From Collinsella aerofaciens (GTDB lineage: Bacteria > Actinomycetota > Coriobacteriia > Coriobacteriales > Coriobacteriaceae), in NCBI RefSeq assembly GCF_018785265.1, contig NZ_WQPK01000030.1, forward strand, positions 30,163 to 94,162: 64,000 nt of DNA. Direction: 5' to 3'. Below the pieces are notes generated by a model. It ran no database searches and was not told where the DNA came from. It saw only the letters and a list, made by a program, of their open reading frames with translations. The position numbers and the translations under genes were made by a program. Below, one piece after another: positions 59,513 to 64,000 of the stretch; positions within the stretch are counted from its first letter, which is position 1; each line of letters opens with the position of its first letter.

Positions 59513-60640
59513 TTAGTAACGCACGAAGATGTAGTTATTGTTCATGCCGGCGGCAACGGAGCTGATGATAACACCCGTGTTGTAGTCGGAAGCATGAATC
59601 ATCTGACCACCACCGATGTAAATGCCGGTGTGGTACGAATTGACCACAACGTCACCGGGCTGCGGATCGGACACACGCGTCCAGCCCATAAAGGTACCCG
59701 TGTTGCCCAGGCGGCAATAGCGACCAGTGAGGCAATAGCTAACAAAACCAGAGCAGTCGAAGCTGTTCGGGCCAATTCCGCCCCAGGAATAAGCGCAACC
59801 AAGCTTACTGTATGCACGCGATACAACAGAACCGCCGTCGACGGACTGGCTCGGAGCAGAAGGCGTCGGAGCCGGAGCAGGTGTGGAGGGCTGCGGCGTC
59901 GGAGCAGGTGCCGGCGTAGGAGCCGGAGTGTTGCCGCCCTGGTTGTTGTTATTGCTGGTCTGGCCATCGTTGTTGGTCTTCTCGGTCGTACCGGCAGTCT
60001 CGTTGCTCACCGTGGCCTTTTCGGCAGTGCTGGCGTTGATGCCGGCCTGCAGCGCGGCGTTGGCCTCGGCCTCTGCGGCAAGCTCGGCTTGCAGCTGCGA
60101 ATCCAGGGAGTTTACGACGTTCTGGGCTTCAGCCTGCTGGGCGTTAAGCTCGTCAACCTTCTTTTGCGTGGTGGCGACGTTCTTCTCCTGCTCGGCCTGC
60201 TTATCGGTGAGCTGCTGCTTAAGCTCTTTGACCTCTTGAATGGTCTGAGCTTGCTTATCGGAAACTTTGCCGTAGTAGAACAAACGGTTGAGCATATCGC
60301 TCAGATCATCGACACCCGTCAGAACCTGAAGCAGGCTCAGACCGCCGGTTTTGTACTCGCCGGCGACATAGGTCGAGAGTTTGGCCTGACCATCGGCGAT
60401 CTCCTGCTGCTTTTGCGTGATCTCGCCAGCAGTCTGATCGAGTGCCTGCGTCTGCGTGGCGAGCTCATCGTAAATCTGCTGGGTTTGGGTACCGATCTGC
60501 TCGAGCTTCGTACGAGCAGCGGCAAGGTCGGATGCGGTATCGGCGTAGGCAGGAGCCGCGAGGCCCAAGCCCAAAACACAAGCGAGGGTTGCCGTAGCAG
60601 CGCAGCGTGCCATGTTTTTGTGCGTGTTTGCTGTGCGCAT
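59513..60640 (-). CDS. Secreted NlpC/P60 peptidoglycan endopeptidase with coiled coil
   Basis: 375 residues. Signal peptide with likely cleavage after AYA (about residue 33), a long coiled coil (36-195) with Gln/Glu/Ala repeats, a Pro/Ala/Thr-rich linker (235-265), and a C-terminal NlpC/P60 domain with catalytic C296 (FDCSGFV), H337 (HTGIYIGGG) and H349. It hydrolyses peptide cross-links of the cell wall; the coiled-coil plus P60 layout resembles actinobacterial RipA/Cgp-type septal hydrolases. ATG at 60640 follows GGAAAGGAAG. Last gene of a minus-strand run starting at pgsA2. Confidence 0.9.
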   Translation of the reverse strand: MRTANTHKNMARCAATATLACVLGLGLAAPAYADTASDLAAARTKLEQIGTQTQQIYDELATQTQALDQTAGEITQKQQEIADGQAKLSTYVAGEYKTGGLSLLQVLTGVDDLSDMLNRLFYYGKVSDKQAQTIQEVKELKQQLTDKQAEQEKNVATTQKKVDELNAQQAEAQNVVNSLDSQLQAELAAEAEANAALQAGINASTAEKATVSNETAGTTEKTNNDGQTSNNNNQGGNTPAPTPAPAPTPQPSTPAPAPTPSAPSQSVDGGSVVSRAYSKLGCAYSWGGIGPNSFDCSGFVSYCLTGRYCRLGNTGTFMGWTRVSDPQPGDVVVNSYHTGIYIGGGQMIHASDYNTGVIISSVAAGMNNNYIFVRY

Positions 60641-60672
60641 GTAGCTTCCTTTCCAGTAACTAAGGGTAACGG

Positions 60673-61203
60673 CTAGTCCACCGTCACCAGGCTAAAGAGC
60701 TCCACATCGTCATCAGACGGCGTGAGCTTCTCGCGCGGGTTGAGAAACGCAAGCTCAAGGATACAACCGTAACCGACAAGCTTTGCGCCCATATCTCGCA
60801 CCAGTTTACCTGTTGCCTCGACGGTTCCGCCCGTCGCGACCAAGTCGTCCAGAATCAACACGGTATCTTTAGAGCTGATAGCGTCGGCATGGATCTCAAT
60901 GGAATCCGTTCCGTACTCGAGCTCGTAGCTCTGGCTCACGGTCTCGCGCGGTAGCTTGCCCGGTTTACGTGCGGGAACAAAGCCGGCGCCAAGGGCTACA
61001 GCCACCGGTACGCCAACCATAAAGCCGCGAGCCTCGGGGCCCACGACCTTGGTGATTCCCATGCCGGCAAAGTGCTCGGCGAGGGCATCGGTCATGGCTT
61101 TGAGCGCCTCGGGATTGCCAAAGAGCGGCGTGATGTCTTTAAAGATGACTCCGGGCTCGGGATAGTCGGGGATGTCGACGATTTGAGATTCGAAGTCGTA
61201 CAT
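60673..61203 (-). CDS. apt: Adenine phosphoribosyltransferase
   Basis: 176 residues; salvages adenine to AMP with PRPP. The PRPP loop VLILDDLVATGGT is at residues 115-127 and IPDYPEPGVIFKDITPLF is the typical start. ATG at 61203 follows GAAAGG; an upstream in-frame TTG would use up the ribosome-binding site. Confidence 0.95.
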   Translation of the reverse strand: MYDFESQIVDIPDYPEPGVIFKDITPLFGNPEALKAMTDALAEHFAGMGITKVVGPEARGFMVGVPVAVALGAGFVPARKPGKLPRETVSQSYELEYGTDSIEIHADAISSKDTVLILDDLVATGGTVEATGKLVRDMGAKLVGYGCILELAFLNPREKLTPSDDDVELFSLVTVD

Positions 61204-61243
61204 TGCATGACCTTTCAATGGGTTGCCGGATAAGCGGCAGCTG

Positions 61244-62122
61244 TTATTTGCCCGCGGTGGCGGTGCCGGATTGCGAAGGGGTGACGACCTTGAGCGGCTT
61301 TACGAGGGAATCCTCGTGCGAAGCCGGCGCGCCTATCTCTTCGTTTTTGGCCTTGGTTGACTCGGAGCGAGTGATTTCCTCATCGAGTGCATCGATGTCG
61401 GCGTCCTCGACCACGGCGTTGAGCGACTCAAAAACGCGGTTCTTGAGCAGCGCGGTGTGCACGCCCTCCGTCAGGTCGTGAAGCTTCTTAAACGCACGCT
61501 CGAGCTTGGCGTCGCGCTCGTCATCGGAGGTATCCATGCCGAGCATGCTCACAAGCACCTGCTCAAACATCGAGGACTCGCGGTTGGCGGAAGACACGTA
61601 CTGACGCAGGTTGCGCGGCTCGATATGGAAGCGCGACAGCTCGGAGCAGTAGCGGATGATCGGAAAATCGCGACCATCGACAAGCTCGCGATTCTGCGGA
61701 CTCTTGATGATGCGAATGAGGTCGTTCTCGGCGAGCGAGCGGATAAACGAAATTTCGACGCCCAACATATCGGGAATGGTCTCGATGGGATGCAGCTTTT
61801 GCTTAGTCTCCTTGGGCTCCGTCTTGAGCGGAACATCGGATAGCAAGCCCACCTCGTAGGCGAGCGTTGACAGGTCCGTGGCGTTTTCCAAGCGCTGCTT
61901 AATCACGTTGAGCGGCATGTAGCGGGTCTTCTGCAAGTGCAGGATGACCTCCAGACGATCAACGTCCTCCTTAGAGTACTGACGGTATCCCTTAGGCGTA
62001 CGATGAGGGGTAATGAGCCCCTCATCCTCTAGAAATCTAATTTTTGAGTTCGAAAGATCGGGGTATGCGCCTCGAAGTAGGTTGACGACTTGGCCGATAC
62101 TCAGATAGTTGCGTTCGGCCAT
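61244..62122 (-). CDS. MerR-family regulator of the FtsR (Rv1828) type
   Basis: 292 residues. An N-terminal MerR winged helix (LSIGQVVNLLRGAYPDLSNS, KIRFLEDEGLITPHRTPKGY, YMPLNVIKQRLE) matches the actinobacterial Rv1828/FtsR group, in which a longer LLR...PD segment precedes KIRFLE. FtsR activates ftsZ in corynebacteria. A second region (about 125-230) is helical; the C-terminus is charged. It starts 4 nt after the FHA gene, the same garA-ftsR order as in mycobacteria. Target genes here are not known. Confidence 0.85.
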   Translation of the reverse strand: MAERNYLSIGQVVNLLRGAYPDLSNSKIRFLEDEGLITPHRTPKGYRQYSKEDVDRLEVILHLQKTRYMPLNVIKQRLENATDLSTLAYEVGLLSDVPLKTEPKETKQKLHPIETIPDMLGVEISFIRSLAENDLIRIIKSPQNRELVDGRDFPIIRYCSELSRFHIEPRNLRQYVSSANRESSMFEQVLVSMLGMDTSDDERDAKLERAFKKLHDLTEGVHTALLKNRVFESLNAVVEDADIDALDEEITRSESTKAKNEEIGAPASHEDSLVKPLKVVTPSQSGTATAGK

Positions 62123-62125
62123 GCC

Positions 62126-62560
62126 CTACTCACCGGTTTCGATGCGCTCCGGCGTGCTCTCGTGGTAGATGAGCGTAAACGTACCGATCTGAACGGAAGA
62201 ACCGTCGTGCAGCGGGGCTGCATTGACAATGGCACCGTCGACCCAGGTACCATTGAGCGAGCCCAGGTCCTCGATGCGAGCGTCGAGGCCCTCGCGAATA
62301 ATGCGCGCGTGGCTGCGCGAAACGGTCATGTCATTAAGGAAGATGCCGTTCGCGGGATCGCGGCCGATGGTGGTCACGTCGTCCTCGAGCTCAAAGGCGG
62401 CACCAGTCTGCGGACCCTTGACGATGGACAGGACGGGGGCGGTGATGCGCACGTTAGCCATGAGGTCGGGAACGGTGACGTCGCTTGAAGGCACGCGGAA
62501 TACGCAGGTAGCGTCAGCAGTCTTATCATTCTGAGGCATATTGTTAACCATGTTGTCCAT
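62126..62560 (-). CDS. GarA/OdhI-like FHA domain protein
   Basis: 144 residues: a flexible N-terminus with DATCVFRV (T18) and one FHA domain (about 44-132) with GRDPANG (66-72), VSRSHARI (80-87) and SLNGTWVDG (101-109), the phosphothreonine-binding residues. In GarA and OdhI, phosphorylation at ETTSVFR makes the FHA domain bind its own tail and release target enzymes of glutamate/2-oxoglutarate metabolism. ATG at 62560 follows AGGGG. Sits between pgsA2 and the ftsR-like gene. Confidence 0.85.
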   Translation of the reverse strand: MDNMVNNMPQNDKTADATCVFRVPSSDVTVPDLMANVRITAPVLSIVKGPQTGAAFELEDDVTTIGRDPANGIFLNDMTVSRSHARIIREGLDARIEDLGSLNGTWVDGAIVNAAPLHDGSSVQIGTFTLIYHESTPERIETGE

Positions 62561-62626
62561 GACAACCCCTAACTTATCGCGGACGTGCCGCAAATAATGA
62601 ACCGTACGTAATCATACCCCAACGAA

Positions 62627-63331
62627 TCAGTCTTCGATTTCAGGGTTCAGAAAGTCGATGTCCTCGTCCTCGGGATGCGCGAGAGCCTGTTTAATGGCCA
62701 CTCCGCCCTTAATGGAGTAGATGACAGCCGTGAGCATGGAGAAGATCACGCCGCCGTACACAAAGAAGATGCCGAGGGGCACCGAGCTTCCGTTGAGGCC
62801 CGGGAAGGCCGTAAGGGTTGAAGATAAAAGGTGCAGGCCGTCAATAACGGGGAAACCGAGCAGCATGAGTGAGAAGCCGGTCATGAGCAGCGCCGTGGCA
62901 ATCTTTCCGGGAAAGACCACATCGATGGGGCGACGGTGATAATGACGCACGATAAGCGTGCCGATGCCCAGATAGATGTCGCGGCCAATAATGAGTACGC
63001 AGACCCAGATGGGCAGCTCTCCGCGGACCACCAGGCCCAAGACGCCCGTAAACAGCAGCGCGCGGTCGCAGATGGGATCCATGACCTTGCCGAGCCACGA
63101 GACCGTCTTAGTCATGCGGGCTATCTGACCGTCCATCCAGTCGGTGGAGGCGGCAACGGCGTAGATAACGATGGCGATGACGCGGTTGTTATCCGTCACA
63201 AACAGGTACAGAAATACCAGGGTGAGGATCAGCCGCGTAAAGGTGATGAAATTGGAGATCGTAAAGATCTTATTCGACGGGTAATCGGAAGTGCCGATAA
63301 GCTCCTTTTTGATCTTCTTTTTGATGCCCAC
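62627..63331 (-). CDS. CDP-alcohol phosphatidyltransferase, second copy
   Basis: 234 residues with several membrane helices. The catalytic signature is DGQIARMTKTVSWLGKVMDP followed by ICDR, fitting D-G-x2-A-R-x8-G-x3-D-x3-D. Gene order (before garA and ftsR) matches mycobacterial pgsA2 (Rv1822), whose substrate is not certain. GTG at 63331 was chosen because GGGGGAG lies upstream; longer in-frame readings lack a ribosome-binding site. First gene of the minus-strand unit. Confidence 0.87.
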   Translation of the reverse strand: MGIKKKIKKELIGTSDYPSNKIFTISNFITFTRLILTLVFLYLFVTDNNRVIAIVIYAVAASTDWMDGQIARMTKTVSWLGKVMDPICDRALLFTGVLGLVVRGELPIWVCVLIIGRDIYLGIGTLIVRHYHRRPIDVVFPGKIATALLMTGFSLMLLGFPVIDGLHLLSSTLTAFPGLNGSSVPLGIFFVYGGVIFSMLTAVIYSIKGGVAIKQALAHPEDEDIDFLNPEIED

Positions 63332-63727
63332 AGGACTCCCCCGCTGGTTAACGACAAAACTTTCGATACTATACCCGTTCCGGCGATGTCTATCCAGCGT
63401 AAGCATAGAGAGTCCAGACATATGGAGGATGCTACTGGGTTGTGCGGGATTCTGCATTTGTGTACATCAGCCTCCAAATATGACATTTTTCGGCATCTTT
63501 GATGGCTGATGTACACGTTTTGATTTGGTGATTACACCGATCGGGAAAGTTGTTGCCTTAAGCAAATTAATCATGATGTGCGGGTCGAGAAGGGTTGGCG
63601 CTAAAAGAACCCAACGGCCGTTACGGCTTCGTTAGAAACGCGCCCCACCATGGATGGTGAACCCGAAAGGTAAGGCGTGCGGGCACGGTGGCTCGGCCCG
63701 CGCGCCCGGAAGAGAAAGGATAAACCC
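63332..63727. other. 396-nt intergenic region before the ABC transporter gene
   Basis: No credible gene. It has a 13-bp inverted repeat (63460-63516). The last 130 nt are notably GC-rich. No confident promoter for either flanking gene was found. Confidence 0.6.
63460..63516. repeat. 13-bp inverted repeat with 31-nt loop
   Basis: GTGTACATCAGCC (63460-63472) and GGCTGATGTACAC (63504-63516) are perfect reverse complements; the loop contains CATTTTTCGGCATC. It is followed by GTTTTGATTT. It could be a small mobile palindrome or a terminator-like structure. Confidence 0.65.
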
Positions 63728-64000
63728 ATGGGTTACATGCTCGAGACGCGCGGGCTCACCAAGCGCTTCGGCCGCGGCGACCAGGCGCAGGACGCCGTGG
63801 CCGACGTGAGCCTTCATATCCGCGAGGGCGAGGTGTACGGGCTGCTCGGTCCCAACGGCGCCGGCAAGTCGACAACGCTCAAGATGATCTGCGGGATGCT
63901 GCGGCCGACGGCCGGGGAGATCCTCTTTGCCGGGCACGCCTGGCGCCGCGAGGACCTCTACGCAATCGGCAGCCTCATCGAGGAGGCGCCGCTCTACCCC
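63728..64000 (+). CDS. ABC transporter ATP-binding protein, N-terminal part (3' end outside window)
   Basis: 91 codons are visible, open to the window end. ATG at 63728 follows AAAGGA. Walker A GPNGAGKST and the stretch LRPTAGEILFAG are typical of the ATPase subunit; the following IGSLIEEAPLYP resembles the BcrA/lantibiotic-self-protection type exporters. The N-terminal segment LTKRFGRGDQAQDAVADVSL is GC-rich compared with neighbouring genes. Q-loop, signature and Walker B lie beyond the window. Confidence 0.85.
   Translation, partial: MGYMLETRGLTKRFGRGDQAQDAVADVSLHIREGEVYGLLGPNGAGKSTTLKMICGMLRPTAGEILFAGHAWRREDLYAIGSLIEEAPLYP

Overview
The window is an almost gap-free chromosomal stretch of a high-GC, non-spore-forming actinobacterium. 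It looks most like Collinsella or a close relative in the Coriobacteriia. This is inferred from gene content. Actinobacterial hallmarks are pyrF-mihF-gmk-rpoZ, the lexA/LysM-gene/nrdR trio with its SOS boxes, and pgsA-garA-merR(ftsR). They sit beside genes in a Bacillus-like order (rnj-ftsK-HTH/RodZ-pgsA-cinA-recA-rny-X-spoVS-miaB) and a fermentative adhE. 62 protein genes are supported; no rRNA, tRNA, CRISPR or prophage was seen. The window opens inside proS and closes inside an ABC-transporter ATPase gene.

Layout. 1-5770: end of proS, a small-molecule kinase gene, adhE, then a REP-type (Y1) transposase gene boxed by mirrored 44-bp repeats, and rpmB. 6060-11650: a pyrimidine operon (pyrR-B-C-K-D-F) with a structured leader. 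11780-14240: mihF-gmk-rpoZ-thiI. 14400-18460: DNA-uptake genes comEA-comEC, then holA. 18500-30870: translation, RNA modification and chaperone genes (rpsT, lepA, dus, hemW, two dnaJ genes of which one is membrane-anchored, mtaB, phoH, ybeY, dgkA, era, recO, rpsO). 30880-39880: pnp, a 650-nt intergenic region with two inverted copies of a palindromic repeat, RNase J, ftsK and a RodZ-like gene. 39900-52010: yajQ, rimO, pgsA, cinA, recA-recX, rny, an unnamed GHKL ATPase, spoVS, miaB-miaA-hflX. 52000-54900: the lexA/LysM-gene divergon with three SOS boxes, then nrdR and dut. 54900-55290: a second palindromic repeat family. 55290-59440: a diacylglycerol-type glycosyltransferase, trxB, and a DUF1836 regulator facing degV, the two sharing an operator-like sequence. 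59510-63330 (minus strand): nlpC/P60, apt, ftsR-like merR, garA-like FHA, pgsA2.

How it works together. Three of the main RNA-decay enzymes (PNPase, RNase J, RNase Y) and YbeY lie close together with ribosome assembly and tRNA modification genes. DNA repair and its control are here as well: recA, recX, lexA, recO, and an SOS-controlled LysM division-inhibitor candidate. Both SOS promoters place the LexA box between -35 and -10. Several messages carry hairpins that hide or flank the ribosome-binding site (transposase, nrdR, pnp, rpsO, pyrR), so post-transcriptional control is a recurring theme.

Most worth following up: the GHKL ATPase in the rny-spoVS cluster, the DUF1836/degV shared operator, the membrane-anchored DnaJ, the hairpin-gated nrdR and transposase start sites, and two families of long palindromic intergenic repeats.
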